A stretch of DNA of 64,000 nt. It comes from Verrucomicrobiia bacterium. Lineage in GTDB: Bacteria > Verrucomicrobiota > Verrucomicrobiia > Limisphaerales > DASXHY01. The notes under the pieces were generated by a model. The model made no database searches and was not told the origin of the DNA. It saw only the letters and a list, made by a program, of their open reading frames with translations. The position numbers and the translations under genes were made by a program. Positions 56,102-64,000 of the stretch are shown piece after piece (within the stretch, counting starts at the first letter, position 1; each line of letters starts with the position of its first letter). The stretch is from positions 1 to 64,000 of the forward strand of contig DASPIL010000033.1 in NCBI GenBank assembly GCA_035629175.1, written 5' to 3'.

Positions 56102-58921
56102 ATGAAGCTTCGGATTTTGAATTTGGTTCTGCGGCTGGTCACGGTGGCCGCCGTTTTCGCTGGCAGTGGCTTCGCCCCGGCGACGGCGCAGGAGACGCTG
56201 CGGCAATATCTTTCCGGCAAGGGAAAGGACGACGCGGTGCCGTGGCGTTTCCAATGCACGTCAGGCGCCAACGCCGGGGTGTGGACCAATCTGCCGGTTC
56301 CGTCTCATTGGGATGTGCACGGCTTCGGCACACTCAGCTACAAAAAGGACGGAACAAATGCGTTGGACGAACGGGGATTGTATGAACGCGAGTTTGCTGT
56401 TCCGAACGAACTGACGAATCGACGCATCTTTATTGTGTTCGAAGGGGTCATGACAGACACCGCGGTCAAGATCAACGGCCAGTCCGCCGGACCTGCGCAT
56501 CAGGGTGGTTTCTATCGATTCAAGTACGAGATCACGGACCACGTGAAATTCGGCGGGACCAACCTGCTCGAAGTGGACGTGGCGCGCCATTCAGCGAACA
56601 AATCGGTGAACGATGCCGAGCGCCTTGCGGATTATTGGGTGTTCGCGGGGATTTATCGTCCCGTCTACCTCGAGGCAGTTCCCCGGCAATTCATTCAACG
56701 CGTCGCGATTGATGCTCGCGCTGACGGCAGGTTTGCAATGGATGTGTTCATCAATGGCGAGGCGCAGGGCGCGACCGTTGAGGCACAGGTCATTGGCGGG
56801 GACGGGAAACCGTTGGGTTCGGCGTTGACGGCGCCCGCGTCTCCGTCGGCAAACGTGGCGGCCCAATTCGAGTCGCCACTGGCCTGGTCTGCCGAGACTC
56901 CGCATCTCCATACTGTGATCGTGAGTTTGAAGCAGGGCGCGGAGGTGCTGCATCGCACATCGCAGCGTTTTGGATTTCGGACGGTTGAAGTCCGCGATGG
57001 CGACGGGATTTATGTGAACGGCCGGCGGGTGATTCTCAAGGGAGTGAACCGCCACTCGTTCTGGCCCGACTCGGGAAGGTGCCTCAGCACGGACGTGCAT
57101 AAGCTCGACATTGAAACGATGAAGGAGATGAACATGAACGCCGTGCGCATGTCACATTATCCTCCCGATGCCGAATTCCTCGATTTGTGTGATGAGCTGG
57201 GGCTGTATGTGCTGGACGAACTTGCCGGCTGGCATCGCGCGTATGACACCGAGGTCGGCCGCCAGTTAGTGGAAGAGATGGTCGCCCGTGATGTAAACCA
57301 TCCTTCCATTTTGTTCTGGGACAACGGGAATGAAGGAGGGTGGAACACAAATCTGGATGCTGACTTCAAGGAATGGGATCCGCAGCAGCGGCGCGTGCTG
57401 CATCCGTGGGCCGCGTTCAGCGGGCTCTGCACCGCGCATTATCTTGCCTTCGACAAAGCTTCAATCGCGGCCACAGGCCAGGCGGTTTATTACCACAATG
57501 GGCAGGAGCTTGTCGCCACGAACGACGCGGCAAAATACATCTACATGCCTACGGAAATGTTGCATGGGCTTTACGATGGCGGGCTCGGAGCGGGACTTGA
57601 GGATTATTGGCGGATGATGAGCGCGAGCAAGCTCCTGGGCGGCGCGTTCCTTTGGACCCTGGTGGATGAAGCGGTGAAACGGCCCGACACAGGCGAACTG
57701 GATCCCGCAGGCAATCAGGCTCCTGACGGGATTGTGGGGCCTTACCGCGAACGAGAGGCGAGTTTCTACACGATCAAGCAGATCTGGTCGCCCATTCAAG
57801 TCAGGCAGGAATCCAGCCGCACCTTCACGGTGGAGAACCACTATTCTTTTACGGATGCGAACCAGTGCCGCTTCACTTGGGAGTTGCGGCAGTATCCAAC
57901 CCTCGAGGAGGGCGGCGCTGAATTCATCGTGCTCGAAGAGGCTGAGGTGGAGGTGCCATCCATCGAGCCGGGCAGCAAGGGTTCGCTTCGCGTTCCTGCG
58001 CTGAGATCAGACGAACGGGTGGATGCACACGCCCTGCGGGTTGAGGATCCCAGCGGCCGGGAACTGTGGACGTGGATTTTTCCCCGGCCACGCGTGGGGG
58101 ATTCCAGCGCGCTGGTTCACGCCCCTGCGGCGCAAAAGGCTGCCGGCCGCGAGACGCCGGAAGCGTTTGAAATCTCGGCGGGCGAGCTGACGATCAGGAT
58201 TGCCCGCGACTCAGCGCGGCTGGCCGGCATCACGCGCGGCGAAGAACAGTTCAGTCTTGTGAACGGCCCGCGATTTCAATTCACGAACTCTGTCCTGCGG
58301 TCGATTCGAGGCGACCAGGACGGGCCTGATTACATTGTCGCCGCGCGGTTTGAAGGCGATCTGAAGTCGATTCTGTGGCGCGTGCATGGGAATGGCTGGG
58401 TTCGTTGTGAATACCGTTTTTCTGCCGAGGGATCGCATCCATGGCTTGGCGCGGTTTTCGATTACCCCGAGGAATATGTGACGGGCAAGAGGTGGATGGG
58501 GGGCGGGCCAAGCCGCGTGTGGAAAAACCGGCTCGCGGGCGTGACATTTGGGGTTTGGGAGGATGTGTTCAACGACACGATTCCCGGTTATCAGGAGTGG
58601 GAATATCCGGCGTTTAAAGGGTGCCTCGCGGATGTGCGTTGGATGCAATGGGAGACGACTGAAGGAACAATTTCTGTCGTGCCTGAGGGAGTGCCTTTCA
58701 TTCAGGTTCTGACGCCGGGCCAGGCCCCGGATGAGCTCATTGGGAAGACCAAGGTTCAACTCCCCGATGCGGGACTCGGATTGTTGCATGCCATTCCGCC
58801 GATTGGCACCAAGTTCAAAGATGCCACGCATAGCGGCCCACAAAGCCAGCTCACATCGGCCAAAGGCGAGTATTCAGGCGCCGTCAGCTTTTATTTTGGG
58901 GATTTGCCAGAAGAGGAGTAA
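56102..58921 (+). CDS. GH2-family glycoside hydrolase, secreted (beta-galactosidase-like)
   Basis: The 939-residue product has a signal peptide (LVLRLVTVAAVFAGSGFAPATA). The sugar-binding domain has PSHWDVHGFGTLSYKKDG and ADYWVFAGIYRPVYLEA; the barrel has LKGVNRHSFWPDSGR and MNAVRMSHYPPDAEFLDLCDELGLYVLDE. The acid/base Glu is in ILFWDNGNEGGWN and the likely nucleophile Glu in YMPTEMLHGLYDGG. The HRHSFWP and nucleophile regions differ from LacZ, so galactosidase, glucuronidase or another GH2 specificity is possible. It ends the operon and differs clearly from the LacZ-type GH2 at 33.6-36.9 kb. Confidence 0.88.
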   Translation: MKLRILNLVLRLVTVAAVFAGSGFAPATAQETLRQYLSGKGKDDAVPWRFQCTSGANAGVWTNLPVPSHWDVHGFGTLSYKKDGTNALDERGLYEREFAVPNELTNRRIFIVFEGVMTDTAVKINGQSAGPAHQGGFYRFKYEITDHVKFGGTNLLEVDVARHSANKSVNDAERLADYWVFAGIYRPVYLEAVPRQFIQRVAIDARADGRFAMDVFINGEAQGATVEAQVIGGDGKPLGSALTAPASPSANVAAQFESPLAWSAETPHLHTVIVSLKQGAEVLHRTSQRFGFRTVEVRDGDGIYVNGRRVILKGVNRHSFWPDSGRCLSTDVHKLDIETMKEMNMNAVRMSHYPPDAEFLDLCDELGLYVLDELAGWHRAYDTEVGRQLVEEMVARDVNHPSILFWDNGNEGGWNTNLDADFKEWDPQQRRVLHPWAAFSGLCTAHYLAFDKASIAATGQAVYYHNGQELVATNDAAKYIYMPTEMLHGLYDGGLGAGLEDYWRMMSASKLLGGAFLWTLVDEAVKRPDTGELDPAGNQAPDGIVGPYREREASFYTIKQIWSPIQVRQESSRTFTVENHYSFTDANQCRFTWELRQYPTLEEGGAEFIVLEEAEVEVPSIEPGSKGSLRVPALRSDERVDAHALRVEDPSGRELWTWIFPRPRVGDSSALVHAPAAQKAAGRETPEAFEISAGELTIRIARDSARLAGITRGEEQFSLVNGPRFQFTNSVLRSIRGDQDGPDYIVAARFEGDLKSILWRVHGNGWVRCEYRFSAEGSHPWLGAVFDYPEEYVTGKRWMGGGPSRVWKNRLAGVTFGVWEDVFNDTIPGYQEWEYPAFKGCLADVRWMQWETTEGTISVVPEGVPFIQVLTPGQAPDELIGKTKVQLPDAGLGLLHAIPPIGTKFKDATHSGPQSQLTSAKGEYSGAVSFYFGDLPEEE

Positions 58922-58960
58922 GACGAAGAGCCGCCGCGACGGATCTAAGAAACTCGTCCG

Positions 58961-59018
58961 CCGTAGCTATACAGGTTTCCAAACCTGTTGTATCGCCGGC
59001 TTCCCTGTCGGCAGGTTT
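58961..59018. repeat. Dispersed intergenic repeat, well-preserved copy
   Basis: CGTAGCTATACAGGTTTCC, AAACCTGTTGTATCGCCGG and CTTCCCTGTCGGCAGG in sequence. The first two parts form a palindrome around TTTCCAAA. It matches the copy at 36952-37005 and, more loosely, 146-197. Confidence 0.75.
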
Positions 59019-59039
59019 CAATCAACCCGCGTGAACTCT

Positions 59040-59321
59040 GCCACTCCATTACTTCCTGCTTCACCTATCCGTGCCATCTGCGGTTAAAAGGATTTGCCGA
59101 GTTTGCCCACGGAGCCGCAGAAGAATCGAAAACCACGAAACACACTCATTACACGAAACCCGCAGGCAATTCGCGAAAATTGGCGCAATTCCCTAAACCC
59201 GTTCTGCCCTTCCCCATCCGTATTGATCCGCGTCGAGGGGGCGCAACCTCGGTATTTTTACCGCTTCTCAAATCCTTCATAACGTGGCTTAATGCGGCAT
59301 TCCCAAACGGCCTGCCCTGCC
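59040..59321. other. Non-coding stretch before the RHS gene
   Basis: No supported gene. It holds text typical of repeated intergenic sequence: CCGTGCCATCTGCGGTTAAAAGG near 59073 read in two parts, and AACCACGAAACACACTCATT with ACACGAAACCCGCAGGCAATTCGCG near 59132-59175, both containing periodic CACGAAA and AATTCGCG words. It presumably also carries the RHS promoter, which I could not locate. Confidence 0.5.
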
Positions 59322-62300
59322 ATGAACCTGTTAAAATCTTTCCGCGCTTCCCGCCTGGGTTTGATGCTGGTGCTCGCCCTGACCGCCCAATTGATTACGC
59401 CAGCAGCTCACGCGCATTATTGCGGACCGCCCGTGATTCGCTGCAAGCCGGGTGACGTTGTTACTTACTATATTGTTTCCGATCGCGCCGAGCAGGGGAT
59501 CAGCTTTTTCGGCGTGGTATCGCAGACACGTCCCGACGTTGCGCCCGTCGTGTTTTTCACCCCGACTGGGCGGATCATGGGAACGTTCGTCATCGAAGCG
59601 CGGGAGGTCGGCACCAACAGCATGATTCTTGGCTGGGATTTCCCGACACCGCCACCGGCCAGCGGCTTCTGCTTTGTTGAAGTGCGAGTCACAACGAATG
59701 AAACGACCTCCACATCAGGCAACTCGCCTGACTCCGCGTTTGCAGGCGATCCCGTGAACGCCTACACGGGCGAGTTGGTGATGCAGGAGGCGCCTGATCT
59801 ATGGCTCGGGGGACCGCTGCCGCTTCAGTTCTCGCGCTATTACGCTTCGCGCCTGCAAGCCGACTCGCTCGTGAATTCCCGAATTGGCAACAACTGGACG
59901 CACAACTTTGAGTGGTCCGCCATTCTTGGCCTAACGAACCAAGCACTTATCGTGTCGCCGCAGGGACTCGCTGTTCGATTTGATCGTGTGGGAACCAACT
60001 GGATGCTGCGCTCGCCGACGTTCATGCCGTTTCAATTGGTCGATAGTGGAACGAACGTGATCTTCGGAGATCCGCGCGCCAATCTGTCATACACATTCAG
60101 CACCAACGGGCTGTTGATGAGCGTCAGCGATGGGAAAGGGAACGCCCACAGCCTGACTTACACCGAGGAAAGATTGTTGAACCAGGTTTCGGATGGGCTG
60201 GGGCGATCGCTCACGTTCAGCTACGTGGGAGCGCAATTGTTGAACCGCGTTTCGGACGGCACCCGCGAGGTGCGTCTCGTCTTTGCGCAGTCGGGCAGCG
60301 ATTTCAATCTCCTGCGGATCACGAATGCACTCGGCGGCACGACTTTCCATACTTACGACAACAGCAAATCCATCCGTTCCCTTCTGACGTCGACCACCTT
60401 CCCAGCGGGTAATTTCGGCTACTCGCAGGTCTACGACGACCAGGGCCGGGTTGTGCAGCAGAGCCGCATGGGAACGAACATCACGCGTTTTAACTACAGT
60501 CCTGGAAATATCACCTATGTGACCAACGCGGCGGGCGGGGTGACGGTGTATTCCCATTCAGCGAATGGAGTGCTGCTGGCAATGAAGGATGCGGCGGGGA
60601 AGAGCTTGACGGTTCAGACAAACTCGCAGGGAAGGCGGGCAGCAATCATTGATCGCACGGGAGCTTCGGTCGGCGCTGCATTCCATCCTGCCTCTGGCCT
60701 GCCGGGCGCCTTCACCAACTCCGATGGATCCGTAACACAGTTCACCTATACAAATCGGATCGTGAACGGGATCACGTTCCATGAAGTGGCATCGGTGACT
60801 CTTCCCGGCGGGTCGACTCAGCGGTTTTCTTACGATGCGATGGGCAACCTGGCTGCGTTCCAGGATCCGGCGGGTCACGTTGCACGATTCGGTTACAATG
60901 CGCGCGGACAGCTGACCGCCGCAACCAACGCTGCAGGGGGAGTTACAACGCTCGTGTACAACGCGGATGGTACCATTGCATCGCGGACAGATCCCGTCCT
61001 TGGAACCATCACGTTCCATCATGACGCGCTGCGGCGTGTGACGAATGCGACCGCTGCGGATGGACGCGCGGTTCGAGTCGTGCTCGACGCTGCGGACCGG
61101 ATCCGGGCGATCACGGATGAACGGACGAACACGACCTGGTTTGCGTTTGATGCGAACGATCGTTTGATCGGGATCACGAATGCGGCGGGACATGTTGCCC
61201 GTTTTCAATACGACGCAGCTGACCGGCTGAATGAGGTTGTCGATCGCATGGAACGGCGGCTTGCCTATACTTATAATTCATTCGATCAGATATCCACTTT
61301 CACGAATCGCAATGGAAACGTCATGCAATTTGCGTGGGACGCGCGGCAGCGCTTGACCTCGATCGTGGACGCTGCAGGCAAGGCCCGCACCTTCGGCTCC
61401 GACGATGAAGACCTGGTGCGCAGTTTCACCGATGCGCTCGGCAACAGCATGGCAGTTGATCGCGATGCGGTTGGATTTGTGTCTGCGATAACGAACCAGC
61501 TTGGGCTGGTTTCCGTGTTGAACCGCGATGCACTGCACCGCGTGTTTCGCACGGTGGATCCGATGGGCCACATCGATCAATTTGGGCATGAGCCTCGCAG
61601 CTCGCTGACCAACGCAAACCGGTCAGCGCTTGGCCCCGCCACGGCTGTCTTCAATGCGCTTGGCATGATGGAACGACTGGTGGATCAGGGCGGGAGCCAG
61701 TGGCGCTTTGAGTATTCGAACATGGGACGGCTGTTACGTTCTGTCGATCCGTTGAATCGCACGAACAGTGTCAGCTACGACAGCCGCGGCAGGCCCGCGC
61801 GTGTTGCGTTTGCAGATGGTGCGTCCCAGACCAACAGCTTCGATCCTTCGGGTAATCTGACAAAGCTGGAGTTCAGTGGAGGGCCTGCCGCGGCATTCAG
61901 CTACGACGTCTTGCATCGTCTGACGAATGCCGCAGGTTTGGCACTGGCGTACGACCCTGAGGATCGCGTTACGAACACGCTAAGCAGCGGGATCCAGTTC
62001 GGTGCCGCGTTCGATTCAGGAGGGCGGCTGACCAATGTCACCTACAACAACGGAAGCTTTTCCGCTGTTTATTCGTACGATTCGAGGGATCGGCTCATCC
62101 AGGTTCGTGACACGCTGGGCAACGGCCAGGTGAACTTTTTCTACGACGACGGCGGACGCCTTACAAACGTCTTTCGCGCAAACGGCATCAATGGCATCTA
62201 CACGCACGACGCTGCTGGAAAGGTGACCCGCATTCGGGAGGGCAATTTGATCGATCTGCAATTCACCTATAGTGCGGCTGGATTGATGGTCGCATTGGCG

Positions 62301-63842
62301 TCTGAAACACCACTTTTCTCCGCCCCGGATGCACCCGAGACACGGGATTTCACCTTCGACGTTGCACATCAAGTCTCGGCAGCGGGTTACTCCTATGACG
62401 GCCGCGGGCGCATGACGGCGTCGCCTGGAAGAACGTATGGGTGGAACGCCGCGTCGCAACTCATCCGCGCTGGCGGTGTGACGAATGCCTTCAATGGAGT
62501 GGGAAACCTGCTGGCGCGGAGCACGTCGGCCGCGACGATCACGTATCACTACAACCATGCCATCCACCGTGTCCCGATCGTTGCGGAGCAGAACGCGGCG
62601 AACAGCGCGTTTCAACGCTACTACGTTTGGACGCCCGACGGACGGCTGTTGTATTCGATCGATGGTGCTGGAGGGAACAGCGTCACGTATTACCACTTTG
62701 ACCTGAACGGTTCGACCCTGGCTCTGAGTTCGGCTGCTGGGGCTCTCAGTGCCGCCTATGCCTACAGTCCTTACGGCTTGATTGTTGCGCAAAGCGGTGC
62801 AGCCGATCAGCCGTTCAGGTATGCCGGGCAGTATGGGGTGCGTTGGGATTCTGACGCGCAGTTGTATCACATGCGCGCACGGTTTTATGACCCGCTGACG
62901 GCGCGATTCCTTTCGCGCGATCCGTTGTGGCCGATGCTGAGCGACCCCCTGAGCCTCAATCCCTACGCCTACGCGGCGAACAATCCCCTGCAGTTCATTG
63001 ACCCTGCAGGGACGCGCAATGAGCGGCTCGCGGAAAGCGCAAATCCATTACAGGTCATTGGGCGCGATGACGTCAGCAAGGCGGGAATGGAGAACGTCTC
63101 TGATGTGCTGGCAGCGCTGCCGGCCTCAATCGGTGCCCTGTCGGCCGCGAGCAGTTTGAACCTTCGAGGGCTCGGCTCGGATCGGACGCTCGTGCTTTTG
63201 AATGGGGTTCGAAGTTCCCCGGCTGCAGACCTCAACAGCATACCGCTGGCGGCGGTGGATCGGGTGGAAGTGCTGAAGGATGGCGCGTCGAGCGTGTATG
63301 GATCGGATGCCGTCGCTGGAGCCGTGAACGTGATCACGAGGCGAACCGAAAACGAATTCGACTATCTCACTCTCAACGTCGGTGCTGAGTTCGAGCCGAT
63401 CCTTTCGACGACTGTGAACCACTGGGCTGATCAAGGCGCGGAGTTCTCGATTGTGCAGCCGATCAGGAGGACCGGACAGGTGAACCTGTTCCAGCTGTCT
63501 ACCGAATCCTTCATGGTTGGCATTTATGGGGCCCTTCTTCAAAGCGGACCGACCGACCTGCGCGGCAACAGCCAAACGCAGGATCAAATGAACTTCTCAC
63601 TGTGGATGGCGGGGTTTCCACCGATGCTGATGCCGCGCGGAGTGGCCTTTGTGAATGGGCAGCAGGTCAAACCGAAGCTCGCTGATCTCACTTACGGATT
63701 CTGGGTCCATTGGCATCTGTATAACGCGATGTATTCGTCTTCGAGGCAGAGGCGGCTCTTGTATTCCGAGCTCCTGGATAGTTTCCAATGGGGCGGCACG
63801 GGAGGATCGTGGTCCGATGTGACGGGAACGTATCGATATTAA
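59322..63842 (+). CDS. Secreted RHS/YD-repeat protein with C-terminal TonB-receptor plug domain
   Basis: From ATG 59322 the product is 1506 residues with a signal peptide (ASRLGLMLVLALTAQLITPAAHA). Near residue 145, DPVNAYTGELVMQEAPDLWL is the DUF6531 start of RHS proteins. Dozens of YD repeats follow (for example FSYDAMGNLAAFQDPAG, FQYDAADRLNEVVD, SYDSRGRPARV). The RHS core PFRYAGQYGVRWDSDAQLYHMRARFYDP lies near residue 1170 and ends at FIDPAG (about 1227). The C-terminal tip then reads DVSKAGMENVSDVLAALPAS, LNLRGLGSDRTLVLLNGVRSS, DLNSIPLAAVDRVEVLKDGASSVYGSDAVAGAVNVITRR, the plug of TonB-dependent receptors, plus about 160 residues of unknown type. No beta barrel follows. ATG 59292 is a less likely start. 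Confidence 0.9.
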   Translation: MNLLKSFRASRLGLMLVLALTAQLITPAAHAHYCGPPVIRCKPGDVVTYYIVSDRAEQGISFFGVVSQTRPDVAPVVFFTPTGRIMGTFVIEAREVGTNSMILGWDFPTPPPASGFCFVEVRVTTNETTSTSGNSPDSAFAGDPVNAYTGELVMQEAPDLWLGGPLPLQFSRYYASRLQADSLVNSRIGNNWTHNFEWSAILGLTNQALIVSPQGLAVRFDRVGTNWMLRSPTFMPFQLVDSGTNVIFGDPRANLSYTFSTNGLLMSVSDGKGNAHSLTYTEERLLNQVSDGLGRSLTFSYVGAQLLNRVSDGTREVRLVFAQSGSDFNLLRITNALGGTTFHTYDNSKSIRSLLTSTTFPAGNFGYSQVYDDQGRVVQQSRMGTNITRFNYSPGNITYVTNAAGGVTVYSHSANGVLLAMKDAAGKSLTVQTNSQGRRAAIIDRTGASVGAAFHPASGLPGAFTNSDGSVTQFTYTNRIVNGITFHEVASVTLPGGSTQRFSYDAMGNLAAFQDPAGHVARFGYNARGQLTAATNAAGGVTTLVYNADGTIASRTDPVLGTITFHHDALRRVTNATAADGRAVRVVLDAADRIRAITDERTNTTWFAFDANDRLIGITNAAGHVARFQYDAADRLNEVVDRMERRLAYTYNSFDQISTFTNRNGNVMQFAWDARQRLTSIVDAAGKARTFGSDDEDLVRSFTDALGNSMAVDRDAVGFVSAITNQLGLVSVLNRDALHRVFRTVDPMGHIDQFGHEPRSSLTNANRSALGPATAVFNALGMMERLVDQGGSQWRFEYSNMGRLLRSVDPLNRTNSVSYDSRGRPARVAFADGASQTNSFDPSGNLTKLEFSGGPAAAFSYDVLHRLTNAAGLALAYDPEDRVTNTLSSGIQFGAAFDSGGRLTNVTYNNGSFSAVYSYDSRDRLIQVRDTLGNGQVNFFYDDGGRLTNVFRANGINGIYTHDAAGKVTRIREGNLIDLQFTYSAAGLMVALASETPLFSAPDAPETRDFTFDVAHQVSAAGYSYDGRGRMTASPGRTYGWNAASQLIRAGGVTNAFNGVGNLLARSTSAATITYHYNHAIHRVPIVAEQNAANSAFQRYYVWTPDGRLLYSIDGAGGNSVTYYHFDLNGSTLALSSAAGALSAAYAYSPYGLIVAQSGAADQPFRYAGQYGVRWDSDAQLYHMRARFYDPLTARFLSRDPLWPMLSDPLSLNPYAYAANNPLQFIDPAGTRNERLAESANPLQVIGRDDVSKAGMENVSDVLAALPASIGALSAASSLNLRGLGSDRTLVLLNGVRSSPAADLNSIPLAAVDRVEVLKDGASSVYGSDAVAGAVNVITRRTENEFDYLTLNVGAEFEPILSTTVNHWADQGAEFSIVQPIRRTGQVNLFQLSTESFMVGIYGALLQSGPTDLRGNSQTQDQMNFSLWMAGFPPMLMPRGVAFVNGQQVKPKLADLTYGFWVHWHLYNAMYSSSRQRRLLYSELLDSFQWGGTGGSWSDVTGTYRY

Positions 63843-63847
63843 CTCCG

Positions 63848-64000
63848 ATGAAAAATCGAATTTCCATCTTCGCGATTTTCTGCGGGCTCCTGGCGGTCAT
63901 GACCGTCGCAGCCGCGGAGTTTGCCACCTTTACCTACGACACCGCCGGTCGTCTGATTGCGATCAATCACGGATCAGGAAAAGGCCGGACCTATCAGTAT
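63848..64000 (+). CDS. Second secreted YD-repeat protein, 5' part only
   Basis: Starts 5 nt after the RHS-plug stop with ATG 63848 and runs off the window. The 51 visible residues are a signal peptide (RISIFAIFCGLLAVMTVAAA) followed at once by a YD repeat, FATFTYDTAGRLIAINHGSG. It should be translated with the upstream gene and is probably a shorter RHS/YD partner or an orphan tip; its remaining length is not seen. Confidence 0.8.
   Translation, partial: MKNRISIFAIFCGLLAVMTVAAAEFATFTYDTAGRLIAINHGSGKGRTYQY

Overview
The window looks like a chromosomal stretch from a free-living, polysaccharide-degrading Verrucomicrobiota, probably of the Limisphaerales/Pedosphaera type. This is inferred from a PEP-CTERM sorted protein, prepilin-like proteins whose [16 protein letters not shown] helix continues into [10 protein letters not shown], squalene-hopene cyclase, many secreted glycoside hydrolases, a XylR/AraC regulator, a four-helix-bundle suffix protein and dispersed intergenic repeats of a kind I associate with that group. 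No 16S rRNA or other phylogenetic marker is present to settle it. I see no tRNA, rRNA, CRISPR array, transposase or prophage.

Layout. 0-20.4 kb is mostly housekeeping: an MBL-fold RNase-like hydrolase, yajQ, a PfkB sugar kinase, lpxA, a Pro-rich secreted protein, moeA, a GspE/PilB ATPase with a separate TPR-MshEN partner, a two-domain GH13+GH133 glycogen debranching enzyme, hisS, an HU/IHF protein, pyrD, squalene-hopene cyclase and a radical SAM protein. 20.4-37 kb is an extracellular saccharolytic region: a GH106 rhamnosidase-like enzyme, a GH105-GH28 pectinase fusion, a PEP-CTERM protein, a XylR-type regulator, two tandem prepilin-like proteins, a large secreted Ig-like protein and a GH2 beta-galactosidase.

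37-47 kb holds two convergent sugar-acid/branched-sugar gene sets. On the plus strand a RuBisCO-like protein, a DUF1537 kinase, an Asp/Glu-racemase-fold protein and a BASS-type Na+ symporter overlap by ATGA junctions. On the minus strand a FucI/AraA-like isomerase, a split transketolase and an FGGY kinase form the other set. Together they resemble both arms of the known D-apiose pathways (the 3-oxo-isoapionate kinase/RLP arm and the apulose kinase/apulose-4-phosphate transketolase arm). D-apiose is a branched sugar of pectic rhamnogalacturonan II, and the pectinase and rhamnosidase genes nearby fit that. A four-helix-bundle suffix gene flanked by 9-bp tandem repeats sits exactly between the transketolase and kinase genes, like an inserted cassette.

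47.5-58.9 kb is one tightly packed eight-gene operon: BNR/sialidase-like protein with MORN-like tail, SSS symporter, Fe-ADH, DapA-family aldolase, PdxA-family dehydrogenase, a second DUF1537 kinase, AraC regulator and GH2 enzyme. It probably imports and degrades a sugar acid towards triose phosphate.

59.3-64 kb holds a large secreted RHS/YD-repeat protein whose C-terminal tip, in the same reading frame, is a TonB-receptor plug domain. The start of a second YD-repeat protein follows and runs off the window. The RHS-plug fusion, the combined apiose-like locus and the repeat-flanked cassette are the most unusual items.
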